From positions 25,622,713-25,686,712 of the forward strand of contig NC_041003.1 in assembly GCF_004193775.1 (NCBI RefSeq): a stretch of 64,000 nucleotides of DNA. Direction: 5' to 3'. The DNA is from Glycine soja (lineage: Eukaryota; Streptophyta; Magnoliopsida; Fabales; Fabaceae). Each line of letters begins with the position of its first letter. Positions within the stretch are counted from its first letter, which is position 1. This document shows positions 44,295 to 55,438 of the stretch, in pieces. The notes under the pieces were generated by a model. That model was not told the DNA's origin. It was given only the letters and a program-made list of their open reading frames with translations, and did no database searches. The translations under genes and the position numbers were made by a program.

Positions 44295-46989
44295 TAAAGA
44301 TGATGATCCATGGTTATGGCATAAAAGAATTGCTCACATAAACATGGATCACTTAAATAAATTAATTTCAAAAGATTTAGTAATTGGTTTGCCTAAATTC
44401 AAATTTGAAAAAGATAAACTATGCGATGCATGTCAAAAGAGCAAACAAACAAGAGTCTCATTCAAACCTAAAAATGTTGTTTCAACCACTCAACCTTTAC
44501 AGTTATTGCATATGGATTTATTTGGTTCATCTAGAACCATGAGTTTTGGAGGAAATTACTATGCTCTAGTTATAGTTGATGATTTCTCTAGATATACTTG
44601 GACATTATTTATTACACATAAAAGTGATTCATTCCAAGCATTTAGAAAACTTGCTAAAGTCATACAAAACAAGAAAAATCTCAAGATTGCATCCATTAGA
44701 AGTGATCATGGGGGTGAATTTGAAAATAAAGATTTTGAATTATTCTGTGATGAACATGGTATTGAACATAATTTTTCTGCACCTAGAACCCCTCAACAAA
44801 ATGGAGTTGTTGAGAAGAAAAATAGATCATTGGAAGAAATTGCAAGAACCTTATTAAATGATACTTCTCTTCCAAAGTATTTTTGGGCTGAAGTTGTCAA
44901 TACTGCATGTTACATCATGAATAGGGCCTTGATAAGACCCATTTTAAAGAAAACCCCATATGAGTTGTATAATGGTAGAAAACCTAATATTTCTCATCTA
45001 CATGTTTTTGGTTGCAAGTGCTTTGTGCTTAATAATGGTAAAGATAATCTAGGAAAATTTGATGCAAAATCTGATGAAGGTATTTTTCTTGGATATTCAT
45101 TACAAAGCAAAGCATATAGGATATATAATAAAAGAACTATGAATATCGAGGAATCCATTCATGTTACCTTTGATGAATCTAATGCTATATTGTCAAGAAA
45201 GAATATGCTAGATGACATTGCAGATTCTTTAGAACATATGAACATTCATGAACAAGATTCCAAAGGAAATGACAAAGGAAACAATGAAGATCCTCCAGAA
45301 GAAGTCAAATCCAATGATGAACTCCCAAGAGAATGGAAAGCTTCAAGAGATCATCCCCTCGACAGCATTATTGGTGATATCTCAAAAGGGGTAACAACTA
45401 GACATTCTCTTAAAGATTTATGCAATAATATGGCTTTTGTATCTATAATTGAACCTAAAAATATAAAAGAAGCCATAGTAGATGATAACTGGATCATTGC
45501 CATGCAAGAAGAACTAAACCAATTTGAAAGAAATAATGTGTGGAAATTAGTAGAAAAACCTAAAAATTATCCTATCATAGGAACAAAATGGGTTTTTAGA
45601 AATAAATTAGATGAACATGGTATAATTATTAGAAATAAAGCCAGGTTAGTGGCAAAAGGATATAATCAAGAAGAAGGAATAGACTATGAAGAAACATATG
45701 CTCCTGTTGCAAGATTAGAAGCCATTAGAATGCTATTGGCGTATGCATCCATAATGGATTTTAAACTTTATCAAATGGATGTTAAGAGTGCCTTTCTAAA
45801 TGGCTTAATTCAAGAAGAGGTATATGTTGAACAACCCCCTGGTTTTGAAATTCCTGATAAACCAAACCATGTTTATAAATTACAAAAGGCTCTTTATGGT
45901 TTGAAACAAGCCCCTAGGGCGTGGTATGAACCCTTAAGCAATTTTCTTCTAGAAAAAGATTTCTCTAGAGGAAAAGTGGATACCACATTGTTCATAAAGA
46001 GAAAGCATAATGATATTTTATTGGTTCAAATATATGTCGATGATATAATTTTTGGATCCACTAACGACTCATTGTGCAAGGAGTTTTCCCTTGATATGCA
46101 AAGTGAATTTGAAATGTCAATGATGGGAGAACTAAAGTACTTTCTGGGATTACAAATCAAGCAAACTCAAGAAGGTATATTCATCAATCAATCCAAGTAC
46201 TGCAAGGAATTGATCAAAAGATTTGGGATGGATAGTGCAAAACACATGTCTACACCGATGAGCACTAATTGTTACTTAGATAAAGATGAATCTGGTCAGT
46301 CTATAGACATAAAACAATATCGAGGTATGATCGGATCTCTTCTTTATTTATCTGCTAATAGACCTGATATTATGTTTAGTGTATGCATGTGTGTCAGGTT
46401 TCAGTCCAACCCCAAACAATCACATTTAAGTGCAGTAAAGAGAATCATGAGATATCTATTAGGAACAATCAATTTAGGATTATGGTATCCTAAGAATTCA
46501 ACATGTAACTTAATAGGATATTTTGATTCTGATTTTGCCGGATCTAAAACTGATAGAAAAAGTACAAGTGGAACTTGTCAATTTATTGGATTGGCTCTTG
46601 TCTCATGGCATAGTAAGAAACAAAACAGTGTTGCTTTATCTACTGCTGAAGCGGAGTATATCTCTGCCGGTAGTTGTTGTGCACAGATTTTATGGATGAA
46701 GCAACAATTATCTGACTATGGCATCATTCTTGATCGTATACCTATTAATTGTGATAATACTAGTGCCATAAATCTATCCAAAAACCCAGTTCAACACTCT
46801 AGAACTAAACATATAGAGATTAGACACCACTTTCTTAGAGATCATGTCCTAAAGGGAGATTGTGTATTAGAGTTTGTTGATACTAAGAATCAACTTGCTG
46901 ATATTTTCACAAAACCTCTCCCCAAGGAAGTGTTCTTCTCTATTAGAAGAGAGTTAGGTCTCTTAGACGTAAGAGATTTAGAAAAATAG
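44248..46989 (+). CDS. Copia integrase-reverse transcriptase-RNase H
   Basis: A long intact frame of 913 residues. Integrase: zinc finger [12 protein letters not shown] ... [10 protein letters not shown], core with Asp in [10 protein letters not shown], Asp in [11 protein letters not shown], and Glu in [16 protein letters not shown]. Reverse transcriptase: [65 protein letters not shown] and the active site YVDDIIFGS. RNase [46 protein letters not shown], and [12 protein letters not shown] at the end. All catalytic motifs are present, but the frame is cut off from gag and protease by the upstream frameshifts. Confidence 0.93.
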   Translation: MIDLNIKQENNHCFLSKDDDPWLWHKRIAHINMDHLNKLISKDLVIGLPKFKFEKDKLCDACQKSKQTRVSFKPKNVVSTTQPLQLLHMDLFGSSRTMSFGGNYYALVIVDDFSRYTWTLFITHKSDSFQAFRKLAKVIQNKKNLKIASIRSDHGGEFENKDFELFCDEHGIEHNFSAPRTPQQNGVVEKKNRSLEEIARTLLNDTSLPKYFWAEVVNTACYIMNRALIRPILKKTPYELYNGRKPNISHLHVFGCKCFVLNNGKDNLGKFDAKSDEGIFLGYSLQSKAYRIYNKRTMNIEESIHVTFDESNAILSRKNMLDDIADSLEHMNIHEQDSKGNDKGNNEDPPEEVKSNDELPREWKASRDHPLDSIIGDISKGVTTRHSLKDLCNNMAFVSIIEPKNIKEAIVDDNWIIAMQEELNQFERNNVWKLVEKPKNYPIIGTKWVFRNKLDEHGIIIRNKARLVAKGYNQEEGIDYEETYAPVARLEAIRMLLAYASIMDFKLYQMDVKSAFLNGLIQEEVYVEQPPGFEIPDKPNHVYKLQKALYGLKQAPRAWYEPLSNFLLEKDFSRGKVDTTLFIKRKHNDILLVQIYVDDIIFGSTNDSLCKEFSLDMQSEFEMSMMGELKYFLGLQIKQTQEGIFINQSKYCKELIKRFGMDSAKHMSTPMSTNCYLDKDESGQSIDIKQYRGMIGSLLYLSANRPDIMFSVCMCVRFQSNPKQSHLSAVKRIMRYLLGTINLGLWYPKNSTCNLIGYFDSDFAGSKTDRKSTSGTCQFIGLALVSWHSKKQNSVALSTAEAEYISAGSCCAQILWMKQQLSDYGIILDRIPINCDNTSAINLSKNPVQHSRTKHIEIRHHFLRDHVLKGDCVLEFVDTKNQLADIFTKPLPKEVFFSIRRELGLLDVRDLEK

Positions 46990-47236
46990 GAATTGATTGG
47001 ATGATTGATTGATTGATTGGTTGATTTACTCTTACTTATTGATTGTAGATTATTTTGTTTGTTTAATCTTGTTTGAATTCTTGTTTTTATGAATGATTGA
47101 TTGTGTTTTGATTAAGAATAACACTTGTGTTGTTTAATTTACTTTACTTTTTGTTAGTATAATTAATTATTAAGATAGTATAAGTTTTTAGACTTAGAAA
47201 TAAGTTTTCTTTTAGAAAAAGGCTATTTTTTTGTTC
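46990..47236 (+). other. Copia spacer after pol
   Basis: AT-rich, with a short GATTGATTGATTGATT repeat just after the pol stop. No gene seen. Confidence 0.5.
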
Positions 47237-47595
47237 TGGTAATCGATTACATGAATACTGTAATCGATTACACTAGAACAGATAGCCTGTAATCGATTAC
47301 AGTATTCATGTTATCGATTACCAGTAGGCTGCCTTCTCCTATAATCGATTACCATTACTTGTAATCGATTACCATTACTTGTAATCGATTACCACGCGTC
47401 CTACTCTATAAATATCACATTTTCCAGAAATCCCTGCGCAGCCCCCTTTCTCTTACGACGTTCCTCCATTCCTAAACCTCCAAACCTTCGTATCTCACTC
47501 ATTTCTCCATCAAATCAACTCCCGTAAATTGCGATCTTCTTCTTTTTCATTTCTCTTTTGATTTCACCGATTAAAATCTACAAAAACTCCTTCAA
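47237..47595 (+). promoter_or_regulatory. Candidate internal promoter for the copia downstream gene
   Basis: Seven copies of the TAATCGATTA palindrome (one with a changed base) lie between 47240 and 47392. They include a ~32-bp imperfect inverted repeat (47241-47272 with about 47289-47320). A good TATA box, CTATAAATA, follows at 47406-47414, then a pyrimidine-rich leader to the ATG at 47596. The copia LTR has the same design (palindrome array, then TATA box). Confidence 0.6.
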
Positions 47596-48729
47596 ATGGC
47601 AGAATCGTCAAAGAAACGAAAGGGTTCTTCCGCCTCCGCTTCGGCTTCAAGAGCTCATCGTTCCAGAGCCACTAGCGCATCCACAGCACCAATTCCACCC
47701 TCATTGTCCTCTTCCCTAGTGTTTTCTTCCGACGAACAGCAGAAACGGTACTCCAATCTTTTCTCATCTCGTTCCATTATCGATCCTAAGTTTATTGATA
47801 TGGAATTCTTTTCTACTGAAACCTTTGATTGCATTCAAGCCTTTCAGAACTTAGGTCTTCTACCATTTATGTCATTACAATTGCCTATTTATCCTGAATT
47901 GGTTAAATCTTTTTATTGTAATCTTGAAATTCAGGACAGCACTCTGATTTCTGAAATTTTTGGGATAAAAATGGTCATTGACCAATCCCTTTTCTATGAC
48001 TTAACCAAATTACCCAGTGACGGTGTACCATTTGAAGGCACACTGAATGACGACTGGAAATTTGATTTCTCTGCCCATGATGCCCGCCAGTTGGTTTGCA
48101 CCAACAATGCGGATATGACCGGACGTCTTCTTGTCGGGTCATTGGCTTTTGAAAGCCGCATCCTTCACTATTTAATTGTGCGCATTTTGCTTCCACGGTC
48201 TTCCAACCTTGCCCAGGTTTCTGAGGAAGATCTAATTATCATGTGGGCCTTTCATACAGGGCGTCAACTTGACTGGGCACACTTAGTCAGATATCGCATG
48301 CATAAGGCATTGCGATTAAATGCTCCACTACCATATCCACAGCTTGTCACTCTCTTTTTCCGCCATTTTCAAATTCCTCTTGATTCTGAACCTTACGTTC
48401 CAATCAAGAGATCCTTTTTAATTGGTGCTGCTGTGATTGCTTCTTTTGGTTACCGCAAAGAGCATGATGGCTCTTGGGTCAAAAAGGGTGCTCCACCCAC
48501 TGATGATGAAGGCAACCAACCAGTTGAAGATAATTCCTCTCTTCTTCGAAAGCTTTTGGAAAAGTTCGATGGTCTTCAATCTTTTGTTGGTGACAAGTTT
48601 GATAATATGGAATTGCAAGTCGACATGCGGTTTGATGCCATGGAATCAAGGATCACCAAAGTTGAAGAAGATGTCTCCTTCATCGGTACTTGCTTTGATC
48701 CACCACCACCGCCTCCATCATCCTCTTAG
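47596..48729 (+). CDS. Plant transposon-protein-like gene in the env position of the copia element
   Basis: An intact 377-residue protein. The Ser/Ala/Arg-rich start MAESSKKRKGSSASASASRA has a KKRK nuclear-signal-like patch. Its core aligns in order with the Ogre downstream protein: YPELVKSFYCNL (against PEIVLEFYANA), then RLLVGSLAFESRILHYLIVRILLPRSSNLAQVSEED, AHLVRYRMHKAL, PYPQLVTLFFRHFQIPL. The C-terminus has an amphipathic repeat-like helix (LLRKLLEKFDGLQSFVGDKFDNMELQ ... MESRITKVEEDV), probably coiled coil, and a Pro/Ser tail. No signal peptide or membrane helix, so it is not an envelope protein despite its place after pol. Function unknown. Homology to the gypsy genes is my inference from motif order. 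Confidence 0.8.
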   Translation: MAESSKKRKGSSASASASRAHRSRATSASTAPIPPSLSSSLVFSSDEQQKRYSNLFSSRSIIDPKFIDMEFFSTETFDCIQAFQNLGLLPFMSLQLPIYPELVKSFYCNLEIQDSTLISEIFGIKMVIDQSLFYDLTKLPSDGVPFEGTLNDDWKFDFSAHDARQLVCTNNADMTGRLLVGSLAFESRILHYLIVRILLPRSSNLAQVSEEDLIIMWAFHTGRQLDWAHLVRYRMHKALRLNAPLPYPQLVTLFFRHFQIPLDSEPYVPIKRSFLIGAAVIASFGYRKEHDGSWVKKGAPPTDDEGNQPVEDNSSLLRKLLEKFDGLQSFVGDKFDNMELQVDMRFDAMESRITKVEEDVSFIGTCFDPPPPPPSSS

Positions 48730-48969
48730 CTTATATGTTCTTATTACGACTAAGTATTATTAGTGGTTAAGTATTATTATTAGTACTTTGTTTTAACGCT
48801 GTGTATTTGGCTTTTTATTGCTCTAGTTATCGTAATCTAGCACTATAATTATATTTCTAGACATTGCTTTTGTTGATTATGACTATGTATGGATTTATTT
48901 TGGTTTAATGGTTGGCTTTGTTTGGATATTCTTTGGGTTAATGTTTGGCTATTGATTGCCTTGCTCTAG

Positions 48970-49186
48970 TTCTTTTTGATGTTGCCAAAGGGGGAGAGAA
49001 CTTGGGAGAGAACATGGGTTAGAAATTAATTAGAAATCAATTAGAAATTTAGAAATTTATCGTTAAAAAAAAAAAATAGGCATACATGCCAAAAGATAGG
49101 GGGAGTAAGGGTTGTGTGAACGTGCTATCATCTTGTATATAGCTTGTCTTGATTTCAGGTATTGTCATCATCAAAAAGGGGGAGAT
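48970..49186 (+). promoter_or_regulatory. Multiple polypurine tracts before the copia 3' LTR
   Basis: Three related motifs: GCCAAAGGGGGAGAGAA (about 48973), GCCAAAAGATAGGGGGAGTAAGG (about 49088) and CATCAAAAAGGGGGAGAT just before the LTR. Repeated polypurine tracts are a Sirevirus feature; the last one is the functional site by position. Confidence 0.8.
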
Positions 49187-50291
49187 TGTAGACAAAGGAT
49201 CAAGCTGAAAGTTTTGATGATGCCAAAGGATTACATGAATCATATGCTTCTCAAAGATTTACTCAAGACAAAGCAATTAGAGTTAATCAAGATGGATGAT
49301 CAAGACAGTCTATAGAGTCTTAGAAAGGATATTAAAATGGAAGGGAAATCCAATTGGATTAGCAAAAGGTTTGGCCAAGAATTTTAAGCTAAAAAGTGTT
49401 TTTCAACAAATTTACTCTGGTAATCGATTACCAAGAGGATGTAATCGATTACCAGTGGCCAAAACTGATTTACAACAGCTATTAAAATTTGAATTCAAAA
49501 TTTGCACTGTGTAATCGATTACACATATATGGTAATCGATTACCAGCAGTTTCTGAACGTTTTAATTCAAATTTTAAAGAGTGTAATCGATTACACACTT
49601 ATTGTAATCGATTACCAGAGGAGTTTTTCAGAAAACATTCTCATCAGTCACATCCTTTCATGTGGTTATTGAATGGCTTTCATAAGGTCTATATATGTGT
49701 GACTTGAGACACGGTTTTGACAGAGTTTTTCAGAACAAAAAGTGTTTATCCTCTCAGAGAGCAAAATTCATTTTATCCTCTTAAGAATTCCTTGGCCAAT
49801 TCAATTGCAATTCATTAAGGAATTATTTGAGCGCTCAATCTGTAAAAATCTATCTCTTTCTAGAGAGATTCATTCTTCTTCTTCTACTCATTCTCTAAGG
49901 AATTAAGAGACTGTGGGTCTCTTGTTGTAAAGGAATTCTAAACACAAAGGAAGGATTGTCCTTGTGTGTTTAGAACTTGTAAAAAGAATTTACAAGATAG
50001 TGGAACTCTCAAGAGGGTTGCTTGGGGACTGGACGTAGGCACAAGGGTGTGGCCGAACCAGTATAAATCTGAGTTTACACTTTCTCTTCCCTTAATCTCC
50101 TTTGTTTATTATTGCTTTACATTCATATTCAAATTGTTTTATTTGAATTAATATTTAAGAAGTTTATTGTTAAGGGAATCTATAACTTGAAAAGAAAGTG
50201 AAATAAATTTTTAATTGGGGAAAGTAATTTGGGATATCTTAATTCAACCCCCCCCCCCTTTCTTAAGATATTTGAGGCCACTTGTCTAACA
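49187..50291 (+). repeat. Copia 3' LTR
   Basis: Matches 41033-42137. Differences seen include a 2-base indel before the first palindrome, GGTAAAAA versus GGCCAAAA, and changes near CATAAGG(C/T)C. The six palindromes lie at about 49418-49615 and the TATA box at 49688. Confidence 0.95.
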
Positions 50292-50384
50292 AACCCTTTC
50301 CTCTCATTTATTTAGTTTCTAAAAATCCTATTAATTTTAAAATAAAACTCTTGTTATTTATTTTACAAAAAATGGGGTGTTACA

Positions 50385-51640
50385 TTGGCCTAAAATAGCC
50401 CCAGTCGAGATCGACTAAATACAACCTTAACTAACATCAGCCTAAAACAATCTTGGTCAAGGTTGGTCAAAAAGAACTCCAACTAAGGTTGGCTGAAATT
50501 AACATTAACTGAGGTCGGTTGAAAATAACCTAGTCAAGATCAGCCAAAACACAAGCCGACCAAGTTAGGTCGAAAACAATCATTGTCGAGGTTGGCAAAA
50601 AAATAACCCTAACTGAGGTCGACAGAAAATAGCCCTAGTCGAGTTCAACCGAAAACATCCCTAGTCAACGTCGGCCAAAAGTTAACCCTACCCAAGGTTG
50701 GTCGAAAATTAACCTTACTCGAGTTCGACCAAAAATATGTGACCGAGGTCGATTGAAATTAACCCTAGCCGAGATCAACTAAAAATTAACCCTTGTCAAG
50801 GTTGACAAAAACAGTCTGGCAGAGGTCAATCAAAAACAATCCTAACCGATGTCAGCCAAAAACAGTCTTGGCTGAGGTTGGGTGAAAACAGCTTTGCCCA
50901 AGGTCGACCAAAAACTGCTCTGACCAATGTCATCCAAAAATAGCCCTGGTCGAGGTCAGCCGAAAATAACTCTGGCCGAGGATGAACAAAAATAAATTTG
51001 GTCAAGGTCGACAAAAATTAAGCTTGGCCGAGATCGACCGTAAATTAAACCTACCAAGGCAGGCCAAAAATTAACCCTAGTTAAGGTCGATTGAATTTAG
51101 TTTGGCCGAGATCAGATAAAATTAACCCTAATTGAGATCAACTGAAAATTAACCTTACATGAGGTCAATCAAAAAGAGCGTCATCGAGGTTGGCCAAAAT
51201 TAACCTTGGCGGAGAAAAACCAAGAACAACCATAGTCGAGGTTACCTGAAAAGAGGGGCGCCAAGGTCTACCAAAAACAGGTTTGGTCAAGGTTGGTCGT
51301 AAATAGCCTTGGCTTGTGTCAACATAAAAAAATCTTGGCCTTGGTTGGTAAAAAATAACCCTTGCTTAAGGTTGACCAAAAACAACCTTGGTCGAGGTCG
51401 ACTGAAAATAACCCTACCATAGGTTGGTAAAAAAATAGTCCTACTGAGGTCAACCAAAATGCCTTGATGAAGGTCAGTCAAAAATACCTCAACTGAGGTC
51501 AACCGAAAATAACCTTAGGCAAGATAGATCCAAAAATTTCCCATTGAGGTTATCCGAAGATAGCCTAGGTCGAAGTCAACTAAAAATAACCTTGGACAAG
51601 GTGGGCCAAAATTAACCCTAACCAACTAATTTAAAAATAA
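50385..51640. repeat. Minisatellite, ~26-bp unit, main part
   Basis: About 48 diverged units such as CCTGGTCGAGGTCAGCCGAAAATAAC. Constant parts are GAGGTCG(A/G)CC and AAAATAACC. The unit length is not a multiple of three; small frames inside (for example 50826-51014) show repeated peptides and are not genes. Continues the array at 17640-17773. Confidence 0.9.
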
Positions 51641-52379
51641 TTTTTTGGACAATTGAAAAAAATCACTTTAAAATAGCATGACCAATGAGCTAACCATAAC
51701 CTTATCCTCATATTAAGCGGAGTTGTATGGGTTAGGGCCCTATAGAACCCCTCATTAGGGGGCTAAGGCCTGCTAGGGCCATTATGGAGGGTCAAATGGA
51801 CTTACCCTAGAGCCTAGGGCCATTTTGATGGCTCTAGTCCCAAGTAAGGGATCTAGGTTGGCCTACACTAGATTAATATCTAACACAAGATGATGGTATA
51901 GGGAGAAAAGGGGGCAAACCAACTCCTCATCTTCGAATTACTCGATACTCAAATGTTACTTGGTTGGGTTAGTCTACAACTCCCAAACATTGAACATGAT
52001 AGGTGAGGGAAGTTGATTGTGTCACCAAGAGATGTTTGGCTCCACTACTAGAAATGTCATTATATGGAGATTTGCATGTGGATTTTCATGTAAATCTATC
52101 GTGGATAACTAGTTCTTTGCAAATTTTAAAATCTTCAGGTATGATTTCTTATGAAATTATAGTGGCAAGACAGCGATAAACATTTTAAGTGGAAGTAGAT
52201 AGATACTTCAGTCGAACAATCTATACTACATATGTATCCACTGGAAATTAACTTGCATATGTATTGATAAAAGGATTCAATGGTGTTATATTATAAACAA
52301 CAGTTGGCATGCTGGCAATGAATGATATCCATTCCCCAAAAGCATTTCTTCCAATGTGATACACATTATTTTGAAGTGT
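51641..52379. other. Intergenic stretch next to the pyruvate kinase gene
   Basis: No gene seen. 51730-51850 has several GGGCC/CTAGGGCC words and short inverted matches. A likely minus-strand poly(A) signal AATAAA lies near 52382, just downstream of the pyruvate kinase stop. Confidence 0.5.
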
Positions 52380-52459
52380 TTTTATTATTAAAGCATACAA
52401 CAGAAAATACTAATACAAAGAAGACATATTATAACGCAAACTTGAAAATGAATCAAGTT

Positions 52460-54947
52460 CTATTCGTCAAGCTCAATAATCTTCACAACTGAGGAGTCAC
52501 CAACTTTCTGGCATACAACAACTCGATCATGTGCCTTTATGATACCAAAAGCCTTGCCATGGTCTAAAGCAACCTTCAAAATTGATTCATTTGTTGCACT
52601 TTTAGACTCAGCCTGCACCAAAAAGACATGCTTACATGTTAACAAGAGCATGACCGCAAATAAACTTCACTTTTATAGTTTTGTAGTGGCTGACCCCAAA
52701 ATGCATGGAATAAAGGAATATTCAAATCCAAACGAAAGTGACACCCCTAGATCATAATTCTAGAATTGCTTGTGATGAGGGAAATAAAAAGACAGATAAC
52801 TTTCAATCTGGAAATAACAGCTAATCATAATTCAGATTTAGGGTGTAAACGGTGTTAGTTTCGAAATTAGCAATTAGATGTTTAGGCCTTGGAATATCCT
52901 ACTTTCAACTAGACTTGTATTTTACTTGTTATTCTGAAATTGGACTTTGTTAAGTTTGATAGTAGAATCTTTTAATTGTTTTGCATTATGTAAGGCACAT
53001 TCAGTTTTAATATTTAAATATTAGATATGTAGAATAAGAATTTGAGGTTTTGAGATCTTCCATTTCTTCCCATTCCCCATTTTACATAACTAAATCAATT
53101 GACGTCAAATAATTCTTACTGGATGTCGTGGATCTGCAAGCATAGGGAAAAGACCTCTCACAATAAGTGATTGCCTTGCCTGTCATAGAATCATAAAAGA
53201 AAACAGCAAGAACACATTAGTTTCAATTAAAAATGTTATAATACAAGTGAAGAAAAGAATAAAAACTAACAGTCAGGTTAAAGAAAGTTTATAATCACAG
53301 ATTAATAGCATTTTTCCTCCATTTTCCCTATCAAATCAAGTTTAATTACATTTATATAATGGCTAACGAGCAAAGTTTTATGTGCTAAGGATTATCGACA
53401 AGGTTTCGAGGCATTGCTTGTATGATTAGAGGATAAACCAAAAGGAAGGTTCACCGTAGTGCTTCAAAGAGAAATTAACCAATGTACAAAAGTCTAAGTT
53501 AACATAGAACACATAAGAATTGATAGCTTGGTCATAAAATCATTATTCTACTGTATCTAAAACTAAAGTTATCAATGGTACAAGAAGCTGACACAATTGG
53601 GAAAAAATTCGAATAATTTTAGTCAGTAGTCTAAGAGGAGCTAATTCAGTCAGGCTTAATTATCAAGCTCCATTACAGAATAATATATAAAAAGCACAGT
53701 TTCAATAAATTATTCTGGTGCCAAAAAAGACTGGGCTGACTCAAGGAACCTAATCATGCTGACTCTGACTTAAAACAGACCAGCCTCAGGATTCATTTGA
53801 ATATGATGGGTGCCCGAGAATGATTGGGTATTATTATTTCAAATAGAAAAGAGATTGGCATATTAATCTACTGTCCCCTTCTCCCGGAGCACAAGCTTGG
53901 CAACATTCAAGAGAAAATCACCAAAAGTGCCTCTCCCTCACAAACTGTCCTTATATTTATTATTCTCTCCCTCAACTAACTCCCTAAAAGATTAAAAAAA
54001 ATGAATAAAAAAGATAAATTCTAAAGATAAGCTATGATAACAGAATCCTAATTTGTTGATCTATGAGTTGGGCTCAATCAGAATATTCCTGAAACAACTC
54101 AAGTCAAGTTGTTCATTAAATACCTCAAAAGCTCCAGTGAAAGTCCATCGAAGTTGATTTGTCTTTAGTTGAGGAATGACAACGGATATCACAGGCATGG
54201 TTGGACGGTACTTAGCAATCAACCTACACATTTACACAACAGATAACTCAAATGATTTGTTAGGAAGACATTAAAAGTGCAACAAAATAAAATGCAACTG
54301 TCAACTCAACCCAACATGAACTGAGAAGGTATTAACATAATAGCTTAATTATTAATAAACAAGATATGCATAAACATTTGCATTGATGACCAAAGCATTA
54401 GAAAATTCTCAAAATAATAAAAGGAGAAATGAAACCTTGCAGCCCTGCCAGATGAAGTAAAGCAAATAATAACAGAAGCCTTAACCTTGATGGCTGCCCG
54501 TACCTACATGTTGACACAAGGAAATTATTCCCAAATATGTGTTTTACTAAGCACAAATTTCTATAAGCGAGTGAATAGTGTAATGGCTGTGGGAAAAAAT
54601 TTAAACAACCCCAACTAAAATTTAGTGGAAAAGACAACATTACCGCAGAGGAAGCTATTGATTCCAAATGAGTCATCGGCTCTCCAACAAATTTGACAGC
54701 CTTCTTGAAATACAAATCTTGATTATAAACTTTCTCTGCCTGTAAAGAGCATCTGGTTATGAAAATGTCTGCCTAGTACCCTAGAAAGCATTCACACATT
54801 CAATGTGTTTGTGGCCAAACGTAGTGATTGGTTAAAAAAAATACATTCTACTTCCTACCTCAGCACAAATTTTTCCAACAGTGGAAATAGTCTCTACAGG
54901 GTATAACCCCCGCAAAGTTTCTGCCCCAAGAACAATTGCATCACTGC
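52460..54947 (-). CDS. Pyruvate kinase, cytosolic type, 3' half (six exons)
   Basis: Exons on the minus strand: 54859-54947, 54644-54739, 54436-54503, 54124-54223, 53120-53179, 52460-52612. All introns are GT-AG and the frame stays open for 188 codons to the stop. Reading: [143 protein letters not shown], and [23 protein letters not shown]. This covers the end of the catalytic barrel (GAETLRG) and the regulatory C-domain. The enzyme makes pyruvate and ATP from phosphoenolpyruvate in glycolysis. Upstream exons must lie beyond 64000, because the upstream intron holds a copia element and a LINE. The visible part looks intact; no plastid features can be judged. Confidence 0.92.
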
Positions 54948-54972
54948 CTAAACCAACAAAATGAAAATAAGA

Positions 54973-55227
54973 AGAAAAAAGAAATTAGAGATGATACAAC
55001 GATGGATAAACACCATAAAAAAAGGAGTATTGATAAATAAATAGAAACATGTAGTGATTCAAAGCTATTGTCTAGATAATGCATAAATCCATCAAAAATG
55101 GAAAAAAAATAAAAATTAGAGATGATGCAACCTTGGATAAACACCATAAAATTGAAGGAGTATTAATAAATAGAAACGTGGAGTGCATCCAATGCAAGTG
55201 TCAAGATAATGCATAAATCCATTAAAA
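54973..55227. repeat. Tandem duplication in a pyruvate kinase intron
   Basis: Two diverged copies of about 115-140 bp, sharing AAATTAGAGATGAT(A/G)CAAC, GGATAAACACCATAAAA and GATAATGCATAAATCCAT. Confidence 0.8.
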
Positions 55228-55438
55228 GGATTTCAGAAAATGAAAGAGAGAAAATCTCAGATTTCATAAAATGGAGTTTTCATATCAACTAACTCAACTG
55301 AAAACACAAACATCTCTAGTATTTAAACAGTTATAACAGCCAATAATAGTAACTGTCAACTAACCTAAGGTTAGTTGAAGTTAACTCACACAACTAACAT
55401 AGCTAAACTGTAATTACAACAAAATAGGGAGTAATTCT

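Larger units (their letters stand above)
41033..50291 (+). mobile_element. Sirevirus-type Ty1/copia retrotransposon, TSD AACCC
   Basis: A 9.26-kb element with 5-bp duplications AACCC (41028-41032 and 50292-50296). It has two 1.1-kb LTRs (TGTAGAC ... CTAACA), a tRNA-iMet-type primer site, gag, pol, an extra gene after pol and repeated polypurine tracts. The extra gene, the multiple polypurine tracts and the palindrome-rich LTR are known Sirevirus marks, and the RT motif style ([27 protein letters not shown]) agrees. LTRs differ at roughly eight to ten places, so it is older than the Ogre insertion. It sits in the right LTR remnant of the outer gypsy element. Confidence 0.9.
17774..50384 (-). 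mobile_element. Outer gypsy element carrying the nest of insertions
   Basis: The left end TGTGACACCCTCTACCCC and right end GGGGTGTTACA match the family of the solo LTR at 12611. Flanks are TTGGT (17769-17773) and TTGGC (50385-50389), an imperfect 5-bp target duplication inside the minisatellite. Left LTR = 17774-18613 plus 37865-39607 (about 2.58 kb), split by the Ogre element. A pyrimidine tract right after it (39608-39623; AAGGGGGGTGAAGT on the minus strand) is a polypurine tract, so this is the 3' LTR and the element points to the minus strand. Only about 1.4 kb of non-coding interior and the last ~120 bp of the other LTR remain. Confidence 0.7.

Noticed and set aside
47237..47392. Evenly spaced palindromes resembling a CRISPR array
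   Set aside because: Plant nuclear DNA; the repeats are 10-12-bp palindromes with short variable gaps and occur also in the LTRs.
47596..48729. Envelope glycoprotein, suggested by position after pol
   Set aside because: No signal peptide, transmembrane helix or cysteine pattern; motif order matches the plant transposon-protein family.
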